From positions 5,208,001 through 5,272,000 of the forward strand of contig NZ_OY762512.1 in the NCBI RefSeq assembly GCF_963665995.1: DNA of 64,000 bases, written 5' to 3'. Below, one piece after another: positions 20,712-27,936 of the stretch. The translations under genes and the position numbers were made by a program. Each line of letters begins with the position of its first letter. The stretch's first letter is position 1. Below the pieces are notes generated by a model that was not told the origin of the DNA, ran no database searches, and worked only from the letters and a program-made list of their open reading frames with translations. This DNA comes from Pleurocapsa sp. FMAR1 (GTDB taxonomy: Bacteria; Cyanobacteriota; Cyanobacteriia; Cyanobacteriales; Xenococcaceae).

Positions 20712-21060
20712 ATTAACTCTATACTCGGATGAGCAAATAGTTAAACAGTTTATCAAAAAAAAACTAATCTCAAAGCTTTTTGATACGACGAGCGATAGTC
20801 TTTCCCAAGTAGTGCGATCGCTTTGTTTTATCAGTAGGTGTTCTGGGTCTTGATGCGCGTACATGCGGCAAAGCGCCTTTGTCTTGCGCCTGACGGCGGA
20901 TGGCACTATTCGTGCCATCGTCCTGCTTCGCAGGACTTTGCTTGCTTCGCAAGCTGTGGGTCGCATCGCTTTTCCTGGTATCCAATTAAGAGGGTAGGGT
21001 TCGGTCATGGCTATCCGCGAATTAATTATATCCGTCCACGATGATACACTCTTTCTCTAT
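20712..21060 (-). pseudogene. Unidentified gene remnant carrying a mosaic repeat
   Basis: On the minus strand, either side of the repeat at 20848-20969, the frame reads MTEPYPLNWIPGK and then DPEHLLIKQSDRTTWERLSL, VVSKSF. Without the repeat the two parts join as ...IPGKDPEHLL... The family is not known to me. The rest of the stretch has no other coding signal. Confidence 0.35.
20848..20969 (-). repeat. Mosaic hairpin repeat with three consecutive hairpins
   Basis: Minus strand: starts GCGATGCGACCC after GGAAAA and ends GCGCATCAAGAC. The closing stem is GATGCG/CGCATC. On the plus strand it holds TGGCAC/GTGCCA (20901-20917), GTCCTGC/GCAGGAC (20920-20936) and GCTTGC/GCAAGC (20940-20954), plus an ACATGC-type module at 20861-20882. 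The same order, with different stem bases, recurs at 24744-24842. Confidence 0.8.
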
Positions 21061-21079
21061 AGGTATCAAAACAAGCGTT

Positions 21080-22062
21080 CAGACCCCCGCGCATGGTTCG
21101 TGCCTTTGCTTATGCCAGGGAACCTTTTCGACACTTTGCTCGCCCTCGACAACCAAGGGGTACCCCCCGCAACGGTTTTGCGAAACAGCCTTGCAGGAGG
21201 GTTTCCCTCCGCAGAGGACTGTTGAGGGTGTCTCGCAACGGGTCATAGACGAGGCGTGTTTTGCGAGACAGTCCGTTGGCGGGGTTCCCCCGAGGCGTGT
21301 TTCCCAAAAACTGCCGTCCGCAACGCAAGTGTCTCACCACCGCAACTGCTTCACCGCGTCGCCGTCAGAGCTAGAAACGGATGGCGGCTTTTGAGTAAGA
21401 ATACTCTTACTCAACCTCGACAGTTTGCTCGCCCTGACAGTTCCTTCAACGCGGGCAACCCGCGCAACGGACTTGTCCTTTCTCGCAACGGGGGTTCCCC
21501 CCCGCGCATGGTTCAGCAGTTTCGCAGGGCGGGGTACCGCCCAAGTCGCGTCTAGCGACAGGCTCTGGAGAGCCTCGCCTAACGGGAGGAAAGTCGGCAC
21601 GTTCCAACGTGCGCTGCTTTGCAGCCTGCAGCGGGGGAACCCCGCCACCCTCAGCAATAGCGCTACTCGGAGGGAACCTCCGCAACGCTTTGCTTCGCAA
21701 CGAACTGCTTCACCGCAACGCAACTGTCTCGCAACGGGCGAGTGGAATATGCTCTCGCGGACGCTTCGTCCGCCGCCGTTGCAAAGCAAAGCGTTGCGGC
21801 TCGATAGAGCCTGAGAGCATCGGGAAGCATTCCCTTGCGCCCTACGGCGACGCTTTAGGGGGTCTTCCCTCATTTCCTCGCCCCAAAACGCGCCTTCTCT
21901 GTTCAAGAGCCTGTCTTGAGACAGTTGTTCATGGGGGAAACCCCCGCCCTCGACAGTTCCTTCAACGCGGGAAACCCGCGCAACGGACTCACCTGCGGAC
22001 GAAGCGTCCTTGGTCGCAAGACCACACTGTCTCGCTGTTCCACACCCGAAGTTCAAGGGAAT
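21080..22062. repeat. Composite mosaic hairpin repeat, about 1 kb
   Basis: It starts in CAGACCCCCGCGCATGGTTC and ends in CACCCGAAGTTCAAGGGAATG. Made of tens of short hairpins: GGGTTCCCCC types, GCGGACGCTTCGTCCGC, GGCTCT-GG-AGAGCC at 21561-21574, GACAGTT/AACTGTC borders and others. About 150 bp (21474-21646) are almost the same as 24440-24604. Many long open frames in all six phases occur here only because stops are rare in GC-rich DNA. The protein-like phrases recur in unrelated frames, so none is called a gene. Confidence 0.8.
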
Positions 22063-22073
22063 GCTGAACAAGA

Positions 22074-22345
22074 AAGGGTCAATCTTTGGTAGTAGAACCA
22101 TTTTCTAGAGCAGCTTTTACTTTCCTGACAGTATGAACTGAAACTCCAAATTTTGATGCTGTTTGACTCGATGATATTTCTCAAACTCCTTCACCTGTTG
22201 CCATAACCGATCAAGAATCAAAATAATTCTAGTCTTAGAACCTTTGTCAAAGACAGTGCATTTACCGCCATCGCCGTGTTTCTTAAAGTCATCCCAAGTC
22301 AAACCAATTACCTCACTAACCCTTAGTCCACAGCCGTACACAAGA
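22074..22345 (-). pseudogene. Tyrosine recombinase fragment fused to an HTH remnant
   Basis: The frame 22345-22117 reads LLLSLVYGCGLRVSEVIGLT, WDDFKKHGDGGKCTVF and KGSKTRIILILDRLWQQVKE, including the first catalytic Arg of XerC/D-type integrases (GLRVSE). The rest of the catalytic domain (HxxR and Tyr) is missing. After a frame change near 22180 it continues SSSQTASKFGVSVHTVRKVK and AALENGSTTKD, a helix-turn-helix-like end. Two different remnants appear joined. Both types are common on cyanobacterial plasmids. Confidence 0.55.
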
Positions 22346-22460
22346 GATAATAAAAGGCGATCGCGCTACTCAACTCTCCCGTTATCGACTCATGAACGGC
22401 TAGGGCAAAGTCACCTTTACCCGTTCCCGCCTCACCTAATACCAGAACTGACAGCAGATT
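22346..22460 (-). pseudogene. P-loop ATPase fragment
   Basis: On the minus strand an open stretch reads SVLVLGEAGTGKGDFALAVH and ESITGELSSAIA. GEAGTGKG resembles a Walker A motif with the usual S/T after the lysine changed to G. No start or end is present. It is a short remnant next to the ParA fragment on the opposite strand; the parent family is unknown. Confidence 0.3.
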
Positions 22461-22875
22461 ATGAATATCTAATTGTGGATGGACCCGCCAGTTTATCTGA
22501 AGCTACCAGGGCAATTCTATTTAGGTCGAATTTAGCTTTTATTCCCGTACAGCCTACAGGAGTAAATCTGCGTTCGGCTTATCTATTGCCATGCTACTTG
22601 TCAAACAGGCTCAATCAGTTCGGGGTGGATTGCCCAAGGCAGTAATGTTTCTCAGTCGGGCAGTGAAGGGTACAAAGCTCAAAGATGAGGGGATCGCTTT
22701 ACTAGGCAGAAATCTAGAGGCGATTTTATTGGATACAGTAATTCATCAAAAATAAGCGATCGCTGACACTTCAGGACAATCGGCTACAGTCTGGGACATA
22801 CCAGGAAGACCAGCTAGTGAATCTGCATCAGAATACGAAAAATTATTTAAAGAATTAATCGAGCAACTACCATGA
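22440..22875 (+). pseudogene. ParA-family partition ATPase, 3-prime half, with frameshift and in-frame stop
   Basis: Reads ELTADYEYLIVDGPASLSEA (Walker A-prime/B region of ParA/MinD ATPases), then FRSNLAFIPVQPTGVNLRSA. A frameshift near 22585 leads to AMLLVKQAQSVRGGLPKAVM, FLSRAVKGTKLKDEGIALLG, LLDTVIHQK, a TAA at 22753-22755, then AIADTSGQSATVWDIPGRPA and ELIEQLP before a TGA overlapping the next start. The N-terminal KGGxGKT half is missing. It partitions plasmids in living relatives; here it is dead. Confidence 0.8.
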
Positions 22876-23024
22876 CCAAAAAACCAAGAAAGTCTCTTAA
22901 TGATTCTCTAGCTTCAGAATTTGTATTTGGTGGAGACAAACCCCAAACAAAAGCAGCACCCACACCAGATGTTGAACCAGAATCAGAAGAAGAAGTGGCG
23001 TTGCATCAGAGCGGGATGATTTAA
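22872..23024 (+). pseudogene. Small ParA-partner protein, 3-prime end replaced by an IS1 element
   Basis: Start ATG overlaps the stop of the ParA remnant by four bases (ATGA), the usual arrangement of a parA-partner operon. Reads MTKKPRKSLNDSLASEFVFG, GDKPQTKAAPTPDVEPESEE and then runs into the terminal repeat of the IS element at 22997, which supplies the last eight codons and the stop. It probably encoded a small DNA-binding partner. Confidence 0.55.
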
Positions 23025-23110
23025 AGAGGGATACTTTTAAAGTGAAGGTAGTGAAGCAATAGCTTAATTGATAATTGAAGCATTTCGTCGCACTTGGAAT
23101 AACACAAAGT

Positions 23111-23160
23111 GTCTTGGCAAGCGTTCCCTTGCGCCTGTCGGCGATGCGGGGTCTTGCTGC
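23111..23160 (-). repeat. Mosaic hairpin repeat, 50-bp copy
   Basis: Minus strand: GCAGCAAGACCCCGCATCGC ... GCTTGCCAAGAC. The closing stem is GCAAG/CTTGC. The core is the same as at 2300-2347 apart from the stem. Inserted after an A-run in the transposase. Confidence 0.8.
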
Positions 23161-23428
23161 TTTTTCTTTTTAAACGAGCCAAACAATGTCTTAGTCTGGT
23201 GTTCTCACCCTCAACACGAGTCATGTAGGTTTTGAGAACTAAATGAGCGCAATCGTTGATTAAACAAGGATAAACTAGCCATCCGTCGGTAACATAGAAA
23301 AAAGATTTCCCACCTTTAATTATTTGCCATAGAGGTTTAAATGTTTGGACAGAGCGAGAGCCTAGTACCCAAGCTAAGATTCCAGGTGAAAAATGGTTGA
23401 CGACTGTCCACAACCATCGTTTATTTTG

Positions 23429-23478
23429 TCTTGGTGCGCGTTCGCGATTCGTCTTAAAAAGACGCGGGGTCGCACCGC
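23429..23478 (-). repeat. Mosaic hairpin repeat, 50-bp copy with TTTTT-loop hairpin
   Basis: Minus strand: GCGGTGCGACCCCGCGTC, then a TCTT-TTTA-AGA hairpin, then GCGAACGCGCACCAAGA. Closing stem GGTGCG/CGCACC. Preceded by a five-A run. Confidence 0.8.
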
Positions 23479-23741
23479 TTTTTAACCAACGTAAGTCTGT
23501 AATTCATCGAGCTCAGTGATCTCTGGTATTTCTGACATCGCTGGTGCATTTGGTAACACTCTAGCAGAAACTCTTACCCATCGAATTACCGTATTATGAT
23601 TAACTCCTGTTACTCTTTCTAGCGCCCGAAATCCTAGGTCATTTACATACATCCGAAGACAGTTTTGCTTAACTTCATTCGGATATCCGCGCTCTGTATA
23701 TTCATTGATAAATTGACGCTCGCACTGCTGGCAATGATAAT

Positions 23742-25088
23742 TTTGCGAGACACTCCGTTGGGAAGCCGCCTTAAAAAAGCCGCCTTTTCTGGGGGAAGCT
23801 TCCTACCCAACCTCGACAGTTCTTACCGTTTAATAGATGGGTTTAAAGCTCCGTCGTTCTTGCGTATGGAGCCTCAACGGGGGTTCCCCCCGCAACGAAC
23901 TGTTTCGCTTTTCGCGCTTTACGACGATTGGGACTGAGGACTGGGGAGGGCGCGAACAGGGACTGGGGGAGTTATTTGACTGCGTAGTCAGACCCAACGG
24001 GGGAGTGGAATATGGCTCTTAAACAGAGCCATATCCTCGCCTCAATCCCTAATCCCTAGTCACACGAATCACCGACCGTTCACGGCGGTGAGGAGTCAAG
24101 AAAGTTGCTCATGGGGGAAACCCCCACCGCGAGAGTGGAATATGCTGCCGCGGACGCTTCGTCCGCCGCCTTCCCTTTGGGAAGTCGAAGCTCTCGCCTT
24201 GCTTGCAGCATTTCCTCTCGCAAAGACCGCACTTTCGCGCTTTGCTCGCCCTCGACAGTACATGCGGCTTAAGCCTTTGTTTCAACGCGACGGGGCTACA
24301 TGCGGGCAAGCCCTTTGTAAAGGGCAAGGAAGCTCGGCACGAATTTATTTCAGCATACGCAAGTCTTGTCTAAGCGCGATGCAATCACGCCCACAGCCCC
24401 GAACCGAACCCGCGCAACGGACTCAGATGCGGACGAAGCGTCCTTTCTCGCAACGGGGGTTTCCCCCCGCGCATGGTTCAGCAGTTTCGCAGGGCGGGGT
24501 ACCGCCCAAGTCGCGTCTAGCGACAGGCTCTCCAGAGCCTCGCCTAACGGGAGGAAAGTCGGCACGTTCCAACGTGCGCTGCTTTGCAGCCTGCAGCGGG
24601 GGAACCCCCGTTGCGAGACAGCGCGATCTTGTTGGAAACCAACAAGATCGCGCTGTCGAGGGCGAGCTACCTGCGGCTAAAGCCTTGGTTGAGCAAGAAG
24701 CAACGGCGGCGGACTCCAGTCCGCGAGAGCATCGGGAAGCATTACATGCGGACAAGTCCTTTGTTTGCGCAGTAGCGGCGAACGGCACGTATGTGCCATC
24801 GTCATGCGAAAGCATGACTTTGCTTCTGTCCGAAGCTGTGGGTCTTCCCTCATTTCCTCGACCCAAAACGCGCCGTGTGTGAATATTCATCCAAAAAACG
24901 CGTCATCGGTTTCACCGACCTAAGGGAAGTGTCGAGGGTGTTTTCCTCTACGATGACCATTCTTACGAGCGACCCTGCGTCGCCGATAGAGCGGGTGGAA
25001 ATGCTACATGCGGACAAGTCCTTTGTGTTCAAGAAGCTTATTCCACACCCGAAGTTCAAAGGAACGCGCGAGTTTACGGATTTGACTC
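23742..25088. repeat. Composite mosaic hairpin repeat, 1.35 kb, the largest in the window
   Basis: Sits between two halves of the IS1 InsA reading frame. Contains ACATGC-type modules at 24260, 24298, 24744 and 25006, a perfect 20-bp-class palindrome with AACAAGATCGCGCTGTC arms at 24621-24659, a GGCTCT-CC-AGAGCC hairpin at 24526-24539, and a triple hairpin at 24784-24836. A less GC-rich stretch near 23940-24100 (CCTAATCCCTAGTC) may be captured foreign DNA. Open frames here are not considered genes. Confidence 0.8.
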
Positions 25089-25152
25089 GACTGACAATTA
25101 GGACATTTCATATCTTCACTTTTATCAGATCATCCCGCAGGGATGCAACGCC

Positions 25153-25411
25153 CTATTTTGCCTTTGATAGAGATACTAAAGCTAGTATCATCGCCAATGT
25201 CAATACAGCGATCGCCAAAACAGACAAACTTTTTACTAAAACTGATGTCGATGTCAGAGTAATTCGTTGGCATGAATCAGCAAAAGGAGTTGACGATCTT
25301 ATTGTACAGAAAGGAGCAGAGGCTTTTCATCAAGCTTATAGTAAGGCGTTATCTCTAAAAACTTGGTTGGTCCGCACCTCAGTTCAGTTGACCTACAAAG
25401 CCAATATTTAG
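25153..25411 (+). pseudogene. DUF3854-type (plasmid primase-like) protein, C-terminal remnant
   Basis: Reads YFAFDRDTKASIIANVNTAI, TKTDVDVRVIRWHESAKGVD, DLIVQKGAEAFHQAYSKALS and ends at a stop at 25409. The FDRDTK and KGVDDLIV phrases are the toprim-like acidic motifs of DUF3854 proteins found on cyanobacterial plasmids and mobile elements. The N-terminal part was removed when the IS1 element joined at 25152. Confidence 0.7.
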
Positions 25412-25460
25412 ATCAATAGAAAATATTTGGGGTCATTGTCATCGGTGAAGACTGAGAGTA

Positions 25461-25690
25461 GTGCGATTCGTTGGAGCAAAGAGCTTCCAGAAAATAGAGG
25501 GGGAAAGGCTTCTAGGGGATGACGGAGAGAAAACCGTATGTAGCCTGAACTGATAGATGAATATGGGTTAAAGTCCCACCATTTAGGAGAAAAAATGACT
25601 CCCTACCTGCCCACGATAACCCGACTCGGAATTCGGGAGGTCGAAGCTGGGAACAGGAAGCAACCAGAGGTGAAACAGATCAACCACACC
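25461..25690 (+). other. Probable group II intron 5-prime fragment
   Basis: Starts GTGCGATTCG, the typical GUGYG start, and continues with segments that look like domain I of cyanobacterial group II introns (AAAGAGCTTCCAG, GGGGAAAGGCTTCTAG, AACCGTATGTAGCCTGAACT, GGTTAAAGTCCCACC). It is cut at about 25690 by a mosaic repeat. No reverse transcriptase follows. The call rests on recall of the sequence pattern, not on a folded model. Confidence 0.45.
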
Positions 25691-26050
25691 ACCGCAACTG
25701 CTTCACCGCAACGGGTCGCAGACCCGCAACGGCTATATGCGGAAGTGCGCCTTTGTTGGAAGCGATGGCTCATGGGAGGAAGGCGTGAGCCGCACCTGAC
25801 CCCCACCGCGAGAGTGGAATAGCGCTTGGGTCTGTTGCGGGGGTTCCCCCCGTTGAAGAACTGAACCAAGACAGCCCTTGAACTCAGGGCACCCGTTAGC
25901 ATTCCCTTGCGCAGTAGCGGCGACGCGGGGTCTTCTCTCATTTCCGTGCAGCAAAGACCGCCTCGCTTCGCTCTTCGCGCTTGCCCGCATGTATCGCGTT
26001 GTTGAAACAAAGGACTTGTCCGCATGTACTGTCGAACCATGGGCGGGGGT
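25691..26050. repeat. Composite mosaic hairpin repeat
   Basis: Joins the intron fragment to the next transposase remnant. Includes AACGGGTCGCAGACCCGCAA, GCGGGGGTTCCCCCCG (25838-25855), an ATATGC-type variant at 25735-25756 and an inverted ACATGC module at 26007-26027, ending in ATGGGCGGGGGTCGCTCG. Confidence 0.7.
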
Positions 26051-26676
26051 CGCTCGTTAATATTATGGGAGTTGGGGAAGAGGAAAAAAAATTTGAGTAT
26101 ACATTGAAGGTCGCAACGAACAGAAGCAAAAAGTTATCTTCGTTTTATGAACTGGCAAGCTCTAGAAGCAATGAAAAGATTCTTTGATACAGGGAAGCTA
26201 ACAGTAATAATTCATGACAATGATTCAACAAGGTGATTCAGCGCGTTGGGCGGGTCAGATGTGGGGAGTACCCATTCCTCGACTTGAAGCGACTGAATCA
26301 AGACAACATCAAATTTGGTCAAAACAAGGATTGAGTATATTTTTCCTGACTCTTACATGTGGACAAGCGCGAAGAGCCGTTGCGGGTCTGCGACCCGTTG
26401 AGGCTACTGAGCAAGAAGTCCTTTGTTCACCTGAAATGAATCGTATTGAAGCGAGTGGAACATGGTCGGGTTTCCCGACCATGTTCCACTCGCTTGTTGA
26501 AAATACTTGGCGCAGAGTGTACCCGCTCATGTCGCTTGGCGTTCGCTCTCAAACGCCAAGAATAGGGTGGTCGTGTATTTGAGGATGAATATGATTTGGC
26601 AAAAGCAATTATTAAAGGCATCGAGAATCGAGGTCAACAGGAAAATTATGCTGTAAAACGTTTAATGTTTAATTGA
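26051..26676 (+). pseudogene. IS630-family transposase remnant with two mosaic insertions
   Basis: Pieces in order: KVIFVL-like strand, WQALEAMKRFFDTGKLTVII, HDN (second catalytic Asp), SIFFL, then a repeat (about 26355-26425), PEMNRIEA (the catalytic Glu motif), a second repeat (about 26452-26568) and VFEDEYDLAKAIIKGIENRG, QQENYAVKRLMFN with TGA at 26674. Several further frameshifts are present. The second insertion starts with a long perfect hairpin of GAGTGGAACATGGTCGGG and its complement. Confidence 0.75.
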
Positions 26677-26775
26677 GTGGAGCTACTTATTGAAAGTAAA
26701 GGGTTTTGTTTCTACAAATCCACGCTTGGGAATTAAAAGACACATAGCAGTTGATAGCTTAGGCTTTCCCCGCTT

Positions 26776-26985
26776 GGTGCGCGTTCCCTTGAACTTCGGG
26801 TGTGGAACAGCGAGACAGTGTGGTCTTGGGGGTTTCCCCCATGAACAACTGTCTCAAGACAGGCTCTTAAACAGGAGCGTTTCCACCCGCTCTATCGGCG
26901 GCGCGGTGAGTCCAGTCCTGCGGACGGGTTTCCCTCCGCAGGGAACTGGCGAACCATGCGCGGGGGTCGCATCCGCTTCTTCACT
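26776..26985 (+). repeat. Mosaic hairpin repeat, a shorter version of the 21895-22062 arrangement
   Basis: Plus strand: GTGCGCGTTCCCTTGAACTT, GGGTGTGGAACAGCGAGACA, TGGTCTTGGGGGTTTCCCCC, ATGAACAACTGTCTCAAGAC. The reverse complement of 22062-21895 has the same order but with an extra block between TGGTCTTG and GGGGG. It ends with GCGCGGGGGTCGCATCCGC at about 26955-26973. Confidence 0.75.
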
Positions 26986-27216
26986 CACTGCACTAAGGCT
27001 AATTTATCTGATGATTGGGGATTAATTGAAATGTTGTTTGACAACATTTCAATTATTTTAGGTTAAAACCGATGAACATACCCAAAATCACCATTCTCTT
27101 GGATCGTGGATATCATCCCGATAAAATCATTTATGAGCTAGAAAAAATTTATCCAGCGATCGCGAAAAAAGTTAAGTTGAAATTGTCTCCTAAACCATCA
27201 CTCATCTCAGAAAAAA

Positions 27217-27240
27217 GCACAAAGGACTTGTCCGCATGTA
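27217..27240 (+). repeat. Single-module mosaic repeat, the smallest copy
   Basis: About 24 bp after a six-A run: GCACAAAGGACTTGTCC then GCATGTA. It is one ACATGC-type module in inverted orientation (stem GGAC/GTCC) and nothing else. It breaks an otherwise recognisable IS5 frame. Confidence 0.7.
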
Positions 27241-27510
27241 GAAAAATCAGGGTTTGTAGCTGTCAAAGCTCGATGGGTTATCGAAAGATCGAATGCCTGG
27301 ATGGAAAGGTGCAAGAGCTTGGTAAAAAATTATGAGCGCACTCTTGACCATGCAAATACTAAGCTCAATCTTTGTTTCCTTCGACTAATGCTCAAAAGGT
27401 TGGCTCGTACTTAAAAATATCTCAAATGGGTTCTATAGACCTTCGGCTGATAAAATTTGGGCGATCACCAGATACTCTAGATCTTGTAATCAAAGCTTGA
27501 GGTCGATGAA

Positions 27511-27936
27511 ATGGTAAATCCTAAAAATGAGTCGTCATATCAACATTTAGGTACAGGCTTATCTTTTCCATTGCAAACCAATGTACAGGGAGGACTTAAG
27601 CTAAGTGCTGAAGCTCAAAAAGTCAAAGAATCAATCTGGTTAATTTTGCGTACCGACCTAGGCGAACGCGTTTATCGCCCTGACTTTGGCTGTCGCTTGT
27701 CAGAACTAGCTTTTGCCCCCTTAAATAACGATACTTTACTCAAAATTCGGCTCTACGTGCTCGAAGCACTACAGACATGGGAGCCTCGAATTGAGGTTGA
27801 TGAAGTTCGTGCAGATCCCGACACTGCTGGACGCGTTAACATTGTCGTTAACTACCATCTCAAGTCTTGTCCCGACCCCTACAGTTTTGTCTACCCGTTC
27901 TATTTAGTCTCAAAGGTGGAAAATAATGAACTTTGA
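27511..27936 (+). CDS. GPW/gp25-family baseplate wedge protein
   Basis: 141 residues. The gp25/lysozyme-like wedge fold is recognisable from GTGLSFPLQTN, LSAEAQKVKESIWLILRTDL, GERVYRPDFGCRLSELAFAP and LRLYVLEALQTWEPRIEVDE-like phrases, including the conserved EPR(I) near the C-terminus. In contractile injection systems it anchors the sheath to the baseplate. First of four colinear genes; the next start overlaps its stop by 11 bases, so translation is probably coupled. A GAGG-type ribosome site precedes ATG 27511. An IS5 remnant ends only about 100 bp upstream, so the other structural genes expected upstream (sheath, tube, spike) are not adjacent. Confidence 0.85.
   Translation: MVNPKNESSYQHLGTGLSFPLQTNVQGGLKLSAEAQKVKESIWLILRTDLGERVYRPDFGCRLSELAFAPLNNDTLLKIRLYVLEALQTWEPRIEVDEVRADPDTAGRVNIVVNYHLKSCPDPYSFVYPFYLVSKVENNEL

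Larger units (their letters stand above)
23025..25125 (-). pseudogene. IS1-family transposase split by three mosaic repeats
   Basis: Minus strand order: MKCPNCQSSQIRK (25115 to about 25088), 1.35 kb of mosaic repeat, then NYHCQQCERQFINEYTERGY, VNDLGFRALERVTGVNHNTV, ITELDELQTYVG (to 23479). A 50-bp repeat follows, then QNKRWLWTVVNHFSPGILAW, FFYVTDGWLVYPC, MTRVEGENTRLRHCLARLKR. Another 50-bp repeat follows, then TLCYSKCDEMLQLSIKLLLH and YLHFKSIPL. All pieces are colinear with IS1 InsA/InsB, so each repeat was a simple insertion. Zinc ribbon (CPNC...CQQC) and DDE motifs are present across the pieces. Confidence 0.85.
22997..25152 (-). mobile_element. IS1-family element (second type) enlarged by three mosaic repeats
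   Basis: Ends are 24-bp inverted repeats beginning GGCGTTGCATC (22997-23020) and its reverse complement at 25129-25152, matching at 21 of 24 positions. The element without inserts would be about 0.7 kb. Inserts at 23111-23160, 23429-23478 and 23742-25088 make it 2.16 kb. It separates the ParA-partner remnant from the DUF3854 remnant. Confidence 0.8.
26690..27412 (+). pseudogene. IS5-family transposase remnant with two mosaic insertions
   Basis: Reads KGFVSTNPRLGIKRHIAVDS, LGFP, then a 210-bp mosaic repeat, then FTHCTKANLSDDWGLIEMLF, a frameshift, NIPKITILLDRGYHPDKIIY, a single 24-bp module at 27217-27240 that shifts the frame again, then KSGFVAVKARWVIERSNAWM, ERCKSLVKNYERTLDHANTK and LNLCFLRLMLKRLART to a stop near 27412. 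The DDE residues are spread over the pieces. The N-terminal half is missing. Confidence 0.8.

Noticed and set aside
21041-22101. Open frames of 99 to 255 codons
   Set aside because: Same reason: all are inside the 1-kb mosaic block and the same DNA gives similar nonsense in other frames at 24 kb.
24088-24890. 264-codon and 155-codon open frames
   Set aside because: Products of the mosaic block in an interrupted IS1 transposase; no start signals or known motifs.
21080-25088. CRISPR-like array
   Set aside because: Repeats are not evenly spaced, differ in length and are hairpins of changing sequence; no cas genes.
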